Translations under genes and position numbers: made by a program
Notes under the pieces: generated by a model
Database searches by the model: none
What the model was told of the DNA's origin: nothing
What the model saw: the letters and a program-made list of their open reading frames with translations, nothing else
Shown: positions 16,153-23,906 of the stretch, in pieces
Numbering within the stretch: the stretch's first letter is position 1
Layout of the letters: each line of letters begins with the position of its first letter
Assembly (NCBI GenBank): GCA_964563335.1
Contig: CAZLWL010000022.1
Location: forward strand, 1-32,621
Origin: QNBT01 sp964563335
GTDB taxonomy: Bacteria; Planctomycetota; Phycisphaerae; Sedimentisphaerales; Anaerohalosphaeraceae
Length of the DNA stretch: 32,621 bases
Direction: 5' to 3'

Positions 16153-16275
16153 ATGGCAAAAAGGAAGAAAGCTAAGAAAAAAGTAGCTAAGAAAAAAGCA
16201 AAGAAGAAAGTAGCTAAGAAGAAAGCTAAGAAGAAGGCCAAGAAGAAAGCCAGAAGGAAAAAGAGGAAAAAATAG
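16153..16275 (+). CDS. Tiny lysine-rich histone H1-like DNA-binding protein
   Basis: A 40-residue protein made of only five amino-acid types: 25 Lys, 4 Arg, 8 Ala, 2 Val and the initial Met. The repeat is (V/A)-A/K-K-K, as in the C-terminal tails of bacterial H1-like proteins, so it should bind nucleic acid without sequence preference and help compact the nucleoid. The ATG at 16153 has an exceptionally long Shine-Dalgarno match, AAAGGAGGTGAT (16134-16145), about 11 bases ahead. An in-frame ATG at 16123 would add ten residues, but then the Shine-Dalgarno would be internal. A promoter precedes it and a perfect terminator follows after 23 bases, so it is a single-gene unit. The opposite strand shows a Phe/Leu/Ala-rich frame that is its shadow. 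Confidence 0.85.
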   Translation: MAKRKKAKKKVAKKKAKKKVAKKKAKKKAKKKARRKKRKK

Positions 16276-16298
16276 CCTGACATAACTAACGGTATTCG

Positions 16299-16340
16299 AA
16301 AATGGAAGGTTCTATGACCACGGCAGAACCTTCCATTTTT
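16299..16340 (+). terminator. Intrinsic terminator of the histone-like gene
   Basis: AAAATGGAAGGTTCT (16299-16313) and AGAACCTTCCATTTT (16325-16339) form a perfect 15-bp stem with an 11-base loop, ending in TTTTT on the plus strand. It begins 23 bases after the stop codon. Confidence 0.9.
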
Positions 16341-16478
16341 CGTTGGCTGTCCCCGAAGCAATCGCCCGCCACGCCTGTATCCCTGATACTCCCGGCCTCT
16401 CTCGGACCTGTGAATAAGATGTTGAAGCTGCGACACCGCAGCGGTAATGGAGGCCATTCCGGCCTCCGCCAGCCGCGG

Positions 16479-16556
16479 CTATTCTATCTGTTCCAATCGA
16501 GTGGCCACATAGTCATCAAACCACCTCCTAAAGAAGTCAAGCTGTTCTTTCCGCAT
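16479..16556 (-). pseudogene. Possible N-terminal remnant of an HD-domain-type gene
   Basis: A 25-codon frame beginning MRKEQLDFFRRWFDDYVA. This looks like the conserved start of a family of small bacterial proteins, which I associate from memory with HD-type phosphohydrolases. After DDYVA the sequence leaves the family and stops within seven codons. No Shine-Dalgarno is obvious. Either it is the leftover of a deletion or the resemblance is chance. Confidence 0.3.
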
Positions 16557-16795
16557 AACCCTACGTTCTTATGAGATTGGCAAAACAAATGTATCGCACG
16601 GTCCATCATCATATACTGAAACGGCAATCATTTCCACCAGCTACTGCGATTATTCCCACTTGGGCGGTAAAAGTGCCGTGGACACCCGCCACCATGGAGT
16701 TGCTTTATAGTGAAATCACCTTGATACTATTTCCACCGGCAAATTGACGACATCCCAATGAGCTCAGGAAAAAGCTCACGCAAGTCATGCTAATA

Positions 16796-16804
16796 TGGTA
16801 TAAT
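16796..16804 (+). promoter_or_regulatory. Extended -10 promoter of the cupin gene
   Basis: TGG followed by a perfect TATAAT (16799-16804), an extended -10 element. No good -35 box stands 17 bases upstream. The leader of about 60 bases contains the palindrome CCCGAT-GGA-ATCGGG (16836-16850) directly before the Shine-Dalgarno GGAGG, so that hairpin could modulate translation. Confidence 0.5.
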
Positions 16805-16835
16805 CACGCCAGCCTAAGCAAAAGATAAACGATGT

Positions 16836-16850
16836 CCCGATGGAATCGGG
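16836..16850 (+). repeat. Small palindrome in the cupin leader
   Basis: Perfect inverted repeat, 6-bp stem CCCGAT / ATCGGG with loop GGA, ending 9 bases before the GGAGG of the cupin gene. Confidence 0.6.
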
Positions 16851-16870
16851 ATTGATTTTGGAGGTTAAAA

Positions 16871-17152
16871 ATGCCTGCTGTCAAAGATGTTTCTATCCGA
16901 AAGCCCAATGAGGATGATATTGCCAAATGCAAAAGCTGGCCGATATGGACCTGTGAGCCGAGCCGGTTCGACTGGGATTACACACAAACGGAAACATGCC
17001 TGATCCTTGAGGGCTCCGTCGAGGTAACCGATCGGCCCGATAGTGGTGAGTCAGTGTCATTTGGCCCCGGCGACCTGGTCCGGTTTCCTGTCGGGCTCAA
17101 ATGCGTATGGAAGATTAAAGAGCCTGTGAAGAAACACTACAACTTCAGCTGA
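16871..17152 (+). CDS. Small cupin-fold protein
   Basis: A 93-residue single-domain cupin of the cupin_3 (ureidoglycine-aminohydrolase-like) type. It shows WPIWTCEPSRFDWDY, the strand ETCLILEGSVEVTD (cupin motif 1 lacking the usual His pair) and SFGPGDLVRFPVGLKCVWKI (motif 2 with PGDLVRFP). With few His ligands it may bind metal weakly or be a sensor. The ATG is preceded by TTGGAGG at 7 bases. The GT-C/TPR gene starts 40 bases downstream, so both may be on one transcript. The substrate is unknown. Confidence 0.85.
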   Translation: MPAVKDVSIRKPNEDDIAKCKSWPIWTCEPSRFDWDYTQTETCLILEGSVEVTDRPDSGESVSFGPGDLVRFPVGLKCVWKIKEPVKKHYNFS

Positions 17153-17192
17153 TTTCGTGCAGTATGATTAACTCAAGGTTGTTTTTGCTCTA

Positions 17193-19310
17193 ATGGGACA
17201 TACACCAAAAAAACTGCATATCCTTGTGATTTATCTGGCACTGGCCCTGGTCACACTTGTTGCTTTTGAACAGGTGAGGCTGTGCGAATTCACCTTCACC
17301 GATGATGTCAAATTCGCAGCAAAAAATCCGTATGTACAGGCAGGGCTCACCCACAAGTCCATTGCCTGGGCCTTTACCACCACAACCACTGCCAATTGGA
17401 TGCCCCTGACCTGGCTGTCGGTTATGCTGGATTCTCAGATTTTCGGACACAGTAGCGCCACCTTTCATCTGATGAATTTGTTTTACCATGTGCTTAATGT
17501 TCTACTGCTGTTTATGGTTCTTCGGAAAATGACCGGCACCCTCTGGCGAAGTGCATTTGTCGCTGCGGTCTTTGCTCTGCATCCTCTGCGTGTCGAGTCT
17601 GTTGCCTGGGTGGCCGAACGCAAGGACGTCTTGAGCGGTTTATTCTGGATGCTGACAATGCTTGCTTACGTCAGGTATGCCCAGCGGCCGGTCATCAGGC
17701 GTTATCTGCTGGTAACATTAACCCTTTCTCTCGGCTTGCTGGCTAAGCCAATGCTGGTGACTTTACCCTGCGTTTTACTTCTCCTCGATTATTGGCCGCT
17801 CAGCCGGCTGCAATGGGGCCGCCAGGACGCCGGGCAAAAGTTACCTTATTCCGAACCAGTCGGTCTTGCCTGTAAAAAAACTTCACCGGGGCGTTTGATA
17901 GCGGAGAAAATACCTTTATTCATACTCGCGGTCGCTTCGTGCATCGCTACCGTTATTGCTCAGCAAGCTGAAGGGGCGGTCAGATCAATGGACCGTTATA
18001 CCCTCAGTGTCAGGATAAACAACGCTCTGGTTTCCTATATCAGCTATATAGGCAAGATGATTTGGCCGACACGCCTGGCGCATTTGTATCTTCATCCGTG
18101 GCGTAACCTGCCGACTTGGAAACCCGTAATCGCCCTTGTGATACTCATTAGTGCGTCGGCGGTGGTGATTTATATGGCTCGCAGGAGGCATGACCTGGCG
18201 CCGCTTTTAATGGGCTGGTTATGGTATCTTGGGACTCTGGTGCCTGTCATCGGTTTAGTGCAGGTGGGAGCACAGAGTATGGCCGACCGCTATACTTATC
18301 TGCCCTCGATTGGCATCCTTATTATGGTCGCCTGGGGCGCCGCGAGACTTTCTAATGGCTGGAGACGTCGAAATATGGTATTCGCAATATCGACCGGCCT
18401 ATTGCTTGTCGGCTTGATATTGTGTACGCGAGCGCAGGTAAGACATTGGAAAAACACTCTGGCCTTGTTCGGCCATGGCGTCCAAGTGACCCCGAACAAC
18501 CCTATTATCCACTATCATTATGGAGACGCTCTACTTATAGATGGACGCCTCGATGAAGCCGCCTTCCATTTTCAAGAGGCACTGCGAATCAATCCATTAT
18601 TTGAGAAGCCTTACGATGGACTCGCAAGGTCGTTTTACAAGCAGGGTAAAATCGATGAAACTATCGCCGTCTGCAAAAAGCGACTGCGTATAGGCAAGCC
18701 TGCGGCCGCTATCTATTTTAGGTTAGGCATGGCCTATTACAGCAAAGGCGACATAGGTCGAGCTATTCAAAGTTTCAAAGAATCTTTGAGACTCAAGCCC
18801 GACTCTGTCCCTACACACGGAAATTTGGCTAAGGTGCTTGTTCGGACTGGCAACCCTGATGTAGTCATCACACACCTCACAGAAGCGATCCAGCTCAATC
18901 CGAACATCGCACCGACACATCGCGCTCTCGCACTTGCTTTCAGAAGTAAAGGCAGAACCGAAGAGGCCATAACGCATTTCAGAGAAGCATTGCGAATTAA
19001 GCCCAACTGGGAAGAGCCTATGAACAGTCTTGCCTGGATACTTGCAACACATAGCGACCCAAAATTCCGCAATCCTCAAGAGGCCCTGAGCCTCGCCATT
19101 CGAACCTGCGAGCTTGCCAACTATGAAGACCCCCGCTTTTTGGACACCTTAGCTGCAGCTTACGCAGCAGCAGGCAGATTCTCGGATGCAGTGGCTACTG
19201 CTGAAAAAGCCGTACAAATAGTCGCCTCGGGCGATAATAAAAAACGAATCCAGAACATTCGGAATCGACTGGACCTTTACAGGCAGCAGAAACCATATCG
19301 CCAGCCTTAA
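17193..19310 (+). CDS. Multi-pass GT-C-like membrane protein with C-terminal TPR repeats
   Basis: A 705-residue protein with roughly nine or ten membrane helices up to about residue 415, then TPR repeats from about 435 to 690 (for example HYHYGDALLIDGRLDEAAFHFQEALRINP and AIYFRLGMAYYSKGDIGRAIQSFKESLRLKP). Near the N-terminus, FALHPLRVESVAWVAERKDVLSG (about 128-149) is the hallmark of a family of planctomycete and deltaproteobacterial membrane proteins resembling eukaryotic TMTC O-mannosyltransferases. An acidic loop with FTDD (about 35-38) would be the counterpart of the GT-C catalytic motif. A role in protein or surface glycosylation is inferred. The Shine-Dalgarno is weak, suggesting coupling to the cupin gene 40 bases upstream. 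Confidence 0.82.
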   Translation: MGHTPKKLHILVIYLALALVTLVAFEQVRLCEFTFTDDVKFAAKNPYVQAGLTHKSIAWAFTTTTTANWMPLTWLSVMLDSQIFGHSSATFHLMNLFYHVLNVLLLFMVLRKMTGTLWRSAFVAAVFALHPLRVESVAWVAERKDVLSGLFWMLTMLAYVRYAQRPVIRRYLLVTLTLSLGLLAKPMLVTLPCVLLLLDYWPLSRLQWGRQDAGQKLPYSEPVGLACKKTSPGRLIAEKIPLFILAVASCIATVIAQQAEGAVRSMDRYTLSVRINNALVSYISYIGKMIWPTRLAHLYLHPWRNLPTWKPVIALVILISASAVVIYMARRRHDLAPLLMGWLWYLGTLVPVIGLVQVGAQSMADRYTYLPSIGILIMVAWGAARLSNGWRRRNMVFAISTGLLLVGLILCTRAQVRHWKNTLALFGHGVQVTPNNPIIHYHYGDALLIDGRLDEAAFHFQEALRINPLFEKPYDGLARSFYKQGKIDETIAVCKKRLRIGKPAAAIYFRLGMAYYSKGDIGRAIQSFKESLRLKPDSVPTHGNLAKVLVRTGNPDVVITHLTEAIQLNPNIAPTHRALALAFRSKGRTEEAITHFREALRIKPNWEEPMNSLAWILATHSDPKFRNPQEALSLAIRTCELANYEDPRFLDTLAAAYAAAGRFSDAVATAEKAVQIVASGDNKKRIQNIRNRLDLYRQQKPYRQP

Positions 19311-19638
19311 GTATCGTCCAGAATAATGTAGCTTTGATACCAGGCTGAGTAAATTTTCCCCATTTTCCTTTTCTCTTAAACTTGGACCTGATTTATAATA
19401 CATAGGTTGCAGGCAGCGTGAATCCACGCTGTAAGGAGAAGATGGGTAGTGCAAATAATCTTGCGCACTTTTTTGATAACTGTTTCGTCTGCGGTTATCT
19501 TGCAAGCCTGGCTGTCCCTCGCTCGAAGAAATCAATTCAAGGCTTAACAATCCACATGCTTGAAAGGTCTGACATTCTCTGATACCACGCGGAAAGGAAA
19601 AGGAAGCTGATAGCCAAGATTACCGGCATAAACAAAAG
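19311..19638. other. Non-coding interval between convergent genes
   Basis: About 330 bases after the GT-C/TPR gene. I see a short hairpin CAGCGTG-AATC-CACGCTG (19414-19431) and no credible gene; the minus-strand frame across it starts inside the TPR gene region and has no family features. Confidence 0.5.
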
Positions 19639-19687
19639 AAAACAGGGCTTCGGATAATTTCCGAAGCCCTGTTTTACAGTTTTTTTT
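19639..19687. terminator. Strong bidirectional terminator
   Basis: A perfect 16-bp stem (19639-19654 with 19660-19675, loop TAATT) that begins AAAACAGG and ends CCTGTTTT. On the plus strand it is followed closely by eight T residues (19680-19687), on the minus strand by TTTTCTTTTGTTT. It sits between the convergent GT-C/TPR gene and the malectin/Calx-beta gene and can end both. Confidence 0.92.
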
Positions 19688-19726
19688 GCCATGAAAACTT
19701 AAGGTGTTAATCAAACAGTTACTCTT

Positions 19727-21421
19727 CTATTCTACTACTAAGTTCCATAGCTTGACACACTCGCTTGGAATTACAGGATCCTCGTCAGCACCATCATAAG
19801 GCTCTGTACAAATCAGCCATTGTTCGTACAAGTGTGCAATGTCAGCAAGTCCCACCATGCAGTCCTCGTTGGCGTCGACTTTGGCAAAACCCACGGCGCC
19901 GCATTCATTGTCCTGAACTTTGACATCAACAATCGCCCCATCAGCTTCGCCGTCGGATTTTTCTTCTACATCGGGTGTACAAGGGTCGTCGGCCTTGGAA
20001 CCGTCGGGATTGCGCGTCTCTTCGAGGTACCGCACGTCTTCACTGTAAGGAGGCATGTAGATTTCACCCTTGATCCATTCTTTCCAGGCTTTCGCTAATT
20101 CGTCGTTGTCAATTGGGCATACGGTGATGGTCTGCTCGACATTCCAGCCGCTGGTCATGGTGCCTGGATCAAACGCTGCGTCGTCCACAGTGGTAAAGGT
20201 CATAATGTTCGGATCATTAGGCCCCTCATCCGGTTCGAGAGGCGGGTCTAAACAGGCCATTTTCGGGGCCATGAAGACGCCCGCCTCCCCTTTCTCAACC
20301 CTGACATAAACAACATAATCCGGCCTGTGCGAAAGTCTTACCTTTACATCAACGCAAACACATGGGTCGTTCTCAGACAGCTCGATTTCATTCGGAAGCG
20401 CCGAGACAAAAGGTACATCATTATCTACGACACCAACACTCGACTCCACTACCACTGGTGAGCACGGATCGGACCCGAAGTTAGGGTCGGCGATGTCGAT
20501 TGTGACTGTAAGCTCGATCGGATAGGAGTCCTCGTCTTCACCTTCTCTATCGGTATCACTAACGACCTGGACAATCACGTTCTGCGGTACGTCCCAGTTG
20601 GCCTCAGTAAAGGTCAGATCGACGCTTCCGTCTGCAGCGACACTATCAGGGAAGGTGAAGTCTGCATGCGGGCCGGGTCCCACCACGTTGGGGTCAACTG
20701 TAACCGTTGCAGTGAAGGCGGGATAGCCCAAACCATCGCCCGGCTGCCAGGCGAGGCTGACCAGAAGCTGACCGTCAGGCTTATCGCTCGGTGGCACTGG
20801 CGGACCACAGTCACAGGGATCGCCGGGAGCGCAGTCCTGCTGTTCGTAAACCGGGATATCATTGGAGTCAACAGTAATCGCCGGTACGTCCGCCAGCTCA
20901 ATATGTATGAAGCAGAGCTTGTTGCGGTACCGCTCCTCACCCGTCGTAATGGTCAGGCGACCGTCTTCGACTGGCATATCGGTCAGCGTGTACTCATCAA
21001 AATTATCTTCGCCGTCGGGATCCTCCACTTCCGTACCCTCTATATCAAGGAAATTGACCTGATCTGTAAACGCCGGGTCTCCGCAGACAATAAAGATGTT
21101 ATAGAGGCCCGGGACAAGTTCAATCTCCCAGGTCCTGTCTGGGAGATCCGAATCCGTATTGAATATCTGAATAAGTGTGTCATACCGCTGATCCGGGTCC
21201 ACCCACCGCTCTCGCGTTTTGTCAGTTATATCTTCATCGAATCCGTATTGGAGTCCATTCTGGGAAGAAAACTTCTTGCCGTAGTCTCTGATATAACCGT
21301 CAGGAACATCGGAAAATTCCGGCTGGAAGTTGATTTTCACCATTTCCCCGCTGACCCCGCTGGCGACGCCCACCGTCAGGCCAAAAGCCAGGACTACAAC
21401 CAAATAAATCAATTTTTTCAT
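19727..21421 (-). CDS. Secreted malectin/Calx-beta/dockerin-like multidomain protein
   Basis: A 564-residue exported protein. Signal peptide at 1-25 (KKLIYLVVVLAFGLTVGVASG). Residues about 28-178 resemble a malectin or galactose-binding beta-sandwich (VKINFQPEFSDVPDGYIRDYG, WEIELVPGLYNIFIVCGD). Two Calx-beta-like domains follow (about 205-330 and 335-510), each ending in a DND or DNE turn (SVGVVDNDVP, KVQDNE). The C-terminus has one dockerin-like EF-hand, KVDANEDCMVGLADIAHLYEQWL. No catalytic domain is evident, so it is probably a carbohydrate-binding or adhesive surface protein. The ATG at 21421 follows GGAGG. It is divergent from the GH32 gene by 70 bases. Its first 31 bases around the start are identical to those of the gene at 27456. 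Confidence 0.78.
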   Translation of the reverse strand: MKKLIYLVVVLAFGLTVGVASGVSGEMVKINFQPEFSDVPDGYIRDYGKKFSSQNGLQYGFDEDITDKTRERWVDPDQRYDTLIQIFNTDSDLPDRTWEIELVPGLYNIFIVCGDPAFTDQVNFLDIEGTEVEDPDGEDNFDEYTLTDMPVEDGRLTITTGEERYRNKLCFIHIELADVPAITVDSNDIPVYEQQDCAPGDPCDCGPPVPPSDKPDGQLLVSLAWQPGDGLGYPAFTATVTVDPNVVGPGPHADFTFPDSVAADGSVDLTFTEANWDVPQNVIVQVVSDTDREGEDEDSYPIELTVTIDIADPNFGSDPCSPVVVESSVGVVDNDVPFVSALPNEIELSENDPCVCVDVKVRLSHRPDYVVYVRVEKGEAGVFMAPKMACLDPPLEPDEGPNDPNIMTFTTVDDAAFDPGTMTSGWNVEQTITVCPIDNDELAKAWKEWIKGEIYMPPYSEDVRYLEETRNPDGSKADDPCTPDVEEKSDGEADGAIVDVKVQDNECGAVGFAKVDANEDCMVGLADIAHLYEQWLICTEPYDGADEDPVIPSECVKLWNLVVE

Positions 21422-21491
21422 AATTTTAATCCTCCATTCTTCATGGTTAAATTTATAGTCAACGAATTTTGGAAAATTTAGGGGATGTATC

Positions 21492-23060
21492 ATGAAAATG
21501 CAAAGACGGCAATTCATAAAAGGAGCGGTTGGTATTTCAACGATGGTGACACTGCCCTTTCAAGCAGCCGAGGCCGGGACGGACGAAAACCTGGACCAGA
21601 TGATCGAACAAACACGGGCGCTCCGGCAGAAGTTCCTCGGGGATCGACATAGACCGCTCTACCATTTTGTCAGTCCCGAGGGGGTCTGCCATCCCTTCGA
21701 TCCGAACGGATCGATCTTCTGGAAAGGCCAATATCACCTGATGTACATCTTTCAAAACGAGAAGGGGCACTGTTGGGGACATGCCGTGAGCAACGATATG
21801 CTCCACTGGCGGATCCTCCCCCCGGCTCTGGAACCCGGCGATGGAGACAAAGGGATTTACTCCGGCAACGCCTTTGTCAACAAGGAGGGCGTACCTACGA
21901 TCCTCTACTACGGCGTGGATGCGGGCGGGTGCGTCGCAATAGCACAGGATGATGGTCTGATTGAGTGGAAAAAGCTGAGCAGCAACCCCGTAGTGCGGGA
22001 GTTGAATAACAAGGAGCCCGATTATGGAAAGTATCGACCGTGTGATCCGCACGGCTGGGTTGAAGGCGACACGTACTATACTATCTTCGGCGGCGATCCA
22101 ACCAAGCATCGTGCTACGGTTTTCAAAGGCAAGGAGCTGGACAAGTTGGAGTATGTAGGCAATCTGCTTGCACATACGGTTGACGGAATTCCTATAGATG
22201 AAGATATCTCCTGTCCGGACATGTTCGAGTTGGGTGGGAAAGACGTGCTTGTATGCATCAGCCACCCTCTCGGCTGCCGTTATTACGTCGGCGAATGGAA
22301 GAACGAGCAGTTCTATCCCGAGAGCCACGCCTTGATGAACTGGCCGGGCGGACGCTTCTTCGCCAACGATTCATTTCTCGACGACCGGGGTCGGCGAATC
22401 CTCATCGCCTGGGTCGGCGAGGCCGTGTTGGTCGAACGCAAGAAGGAACTCGGTTGGGCCGGTGTGATGAGCATGCCAAGGGTCCTCACGCTGGCCGAGG
22501 ACGGAACCCTGAGGATCAAGCCGATCGAGGAAATCGAACGGCTGCGCATAAATCCGCGCGCGCGCAAGGATATCAGTCTTGCCGATGGCGCCGAAGTAAT
22601 GTTGAAGGACATCGCGGGCGATTGCCTGGAACTCGAACTGGAGATCGATCCGGGAAGTGCTTCGCAGGTAGGCCTTAAAGTCCGTCGTTCGCCGCAGGGC
22701 GAGGAGGAGACCATCGTTGCCTACGAGCCCGGCTCCAGCGAGCTTATCCTCGACGTTACCAGGTCCAGCCTGGACAAGGACGTTCGGTACGGAACGGGTA
22801 GGCCACACACAGCTGAAGGCGGTGACGACGTCCGCGTTCAGCGGGCACCGTTTGAAATGGGGCCTGGCGGCACTTTCAAGCTTCGCATCTTCATCGACCG
22901 GTCGATCATCGAGGTCTTTGCCGACGACCGCCAATGCGTCACGCAACGGATCTATCCCTCGCGCGAGGATGCATTAGGCGTATCGCTGTTTTGCAAGGGC
23001 GGCTCAGCAAAGGTGCTTTCCCTGAACGCCTGGGACATGGCCGCGACCAACCCGTGGTAA
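21492..23060 (+). CDS. Tat-exported GH32-type glycoside hydrolase
   Basis: A 522-residue GH32 clan protein: an N-terminal twin-arginine signal (RRQFIKGAVG, 5-14), a five-bladed propeller and a C-terminal beta-sandwich ending with FKLRIFIDRSIIEVFADDRQ. The nucleophile motif WMNDPNG of the family appears as HPFDPNG (Asp70), and the RDP motif as RPCDPHG (Asp185). The EC motif WECPD appears as ISCPD with Ser240 where the acid/base Glu should be. Typical substrates are fructans or sucrose, but this substitution makes activity uncertain. The ATG follows AGGGG. The pseudopilin gene begins 8 bases after the stop, so the two are probably coupled. A second GH32 with the same substitution lies at 30235-32412. 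Confidence 0.85.
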   Translation: MKMQRRQFIKGAVGISTMVTLPFQAAEAGTDENLDQMIEQTRALRQKFLGDRHRPLYHFVSPEGVCHPFDPNGSIFWKGQYHLMYIFQNEKGHCWGHAVSNDMLHWRILPPALEPGDGDKGIYSGNAFVNKEGVPTILYYGVDAGGCVAIAQDDGLIEWKKLSSNPVVRELNNKEPDYGKYRPCDPHGWVEGDTYYTIFGGDPTKHRATVFKGKELDKLEYVGNLLAHTVDGIPIDEDISCPDMFELGGKDVLVCISHPLGCRYYVGEWKNEQFYPESHALMNWPGGRFFANDSFLDDRGRRILIAWVGEAVLVERKKELGWAGVMSMPRVLTLAEDGTLRIKPIEEIERLRINPRARKDISLADGAEVMLKDIAGDCLELELEIDPGSASQVGLKVRRSPQGEEETIVAYEPGSSELILDVTRSSLDKDVRYGTGRPHTAEGGDDVRVQRAPFEMGPGGTFKLRIFIDRSIIEVFADDRQCVTQRIYPSREDALGVSLFCKGGSAKVLSLNAWDMAATNPW

Positions 23061-23068
23061 GGATGCTT

Positions 23069-23824
23069 ATGCAAAGTAAAAAAGGTTTTACACTAATCGA
23101 ATTGCTGGTGGTAATCGCCATAATCGCGTTGCTGCTGTCCATCATTACGCCTGCTTTACGCAGTGCTAAAGAACAGGCAAGGAAAGCAGTTTGTGCAGCC
23201 CATGTAAAAAGTTTATTAACCGGAATTTATGTATATGCTGCGAGATTCGATGATAATATACCCTCCAGCATCTGGGGAATGAACGCAACCTGGAATTTTA
23301 TCTGCTGGCAAACCTATGCCCCAGAAGATGACCCACGCCCCTGTTGGGTCAATCTGGGTCGTTTGTATGGAACAGATGTTATCGATGATCCTGAGATTTT
23401 CTATTGTCCCTCCCAAAAAAACAAGATATTGCAGAATTACCATAGTACCGGGTGGGATTGGAAATCTCCAACCGGGAATGAGGAACGGGCGATCAGTTAC
23501 ATGTATGGCCTTCTCGCGGAGATCAGGGCAATGCCCCAATTGGAATTGGAGTCTACGAAATTGGTTGATTTAAAAAAGCGGGCCTTGATTTGTGATATTT
23601 TCTTGCCTTTTGGAGAGGGGCCGGTTTGGGCTCATCCAAATGGTCTCACGACCGGCTTTGGAGCCGGTCATGTAGAGTTCATAAAGATTGATAAAGAAAT
23701 TATAGACATCGCGGAAGAAATGAATTACGAGGATAATATAGATGTAACGGACCTTTTTGTCGGTGCGATGTTTGAATTACTGCGAGGCAGGAAGCAGGTA
23801 ATGGAAAAAAAATTCTTGCCTTAG
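23069..23824 (+). CDS. Pseudopilin-type secreted protein (class III prepilin signal)
   Basis: A 251-residue protein with a classical short prepilin leader, MQSKKG, cleaved before FTLIELLVVIAIIALLLS. The signal is processed by a prepilin peptidase in type II secretion or type IV pilus systems. Such proteins are numerous in Planctomycetota, often with a C-terminal H-x9-DG motif. Here the corresponding segment is HPNGLTTGFGAGHVEF, so Asp is replaced by Ala. I use the ATG at 23069, which has AAGG at 6 bases; an ATG at 23063 is also in frame. It lies 8 bases after the GH32 stop and is probably translated with it. Confidence 0.82.
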   Translation: MQSKKGFTLIELLVVIAIIALLLSIITPALRSAKEQARKAVCAAHVKSLLTGIYVYAARFDDNIPSSIWGMNATWNFICWQTYAPEDDPRPCWVNLGRLYGTDVIDDPEIFYCPSQKNKILQNYHSTGWDWKSPTGNEERAISYMYGLLAEIRAMPQLELESTKLVDLKKRALICDIFLPFGEGPVWAHPNGLTTGFGAGHVEFIKIDKEIIDIAEEMNYEDNIDVTDLFVGAMFELLRGRKQVMEKKFLP

Positions 23825-23906
23825 AACGAAAATTTTGATTAAGAGAAGTTTTAGCTTACAGGAAGTGATGGCCTAAAGTCATATAACGAAGGTGAAGGAA
23901 AATGCC

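Larger units (their letters stand above)
16341..16870. other. Mostly non-coding interval with decayed sequence
   Basis: About 530 bases without an intact gene. It holds two small hairpins (CCGC-A-GCGG near 16434-16444 and GGAGGCC-ATTCC-GGCCTCC at 16449-16467), a truncated minus-strand reading frame (16479-16556), an extended -10 promoter (16796-16804) and a small palindrome (16836-16850) before the cupin gene. Confidence 0.6.

Noticed and set aside
16116..16457. Minus-strand 113-codon frame with a Phe/Leu/Ala-rich run that looks like membrane helices
   Set aside because: It is the antisense of the lysine-rich gene (AAG/AAA/GCT repeats read backwards) and spans that gene's terminator.
16302..16574. 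Plus-strand frame after the histone-like gene
   Set aside because: It starts inside the terminator stem, has no Shine-Dalgarno and no recognisable features.
20666..21481. 271-codon plus-strand frame opposite the malectin/Calx-beta gene
   Set aside because: Antisense of a gene with a clear signal peptide, Shine-Dalgarno and domains; the plus-strand translation shows no family feature.
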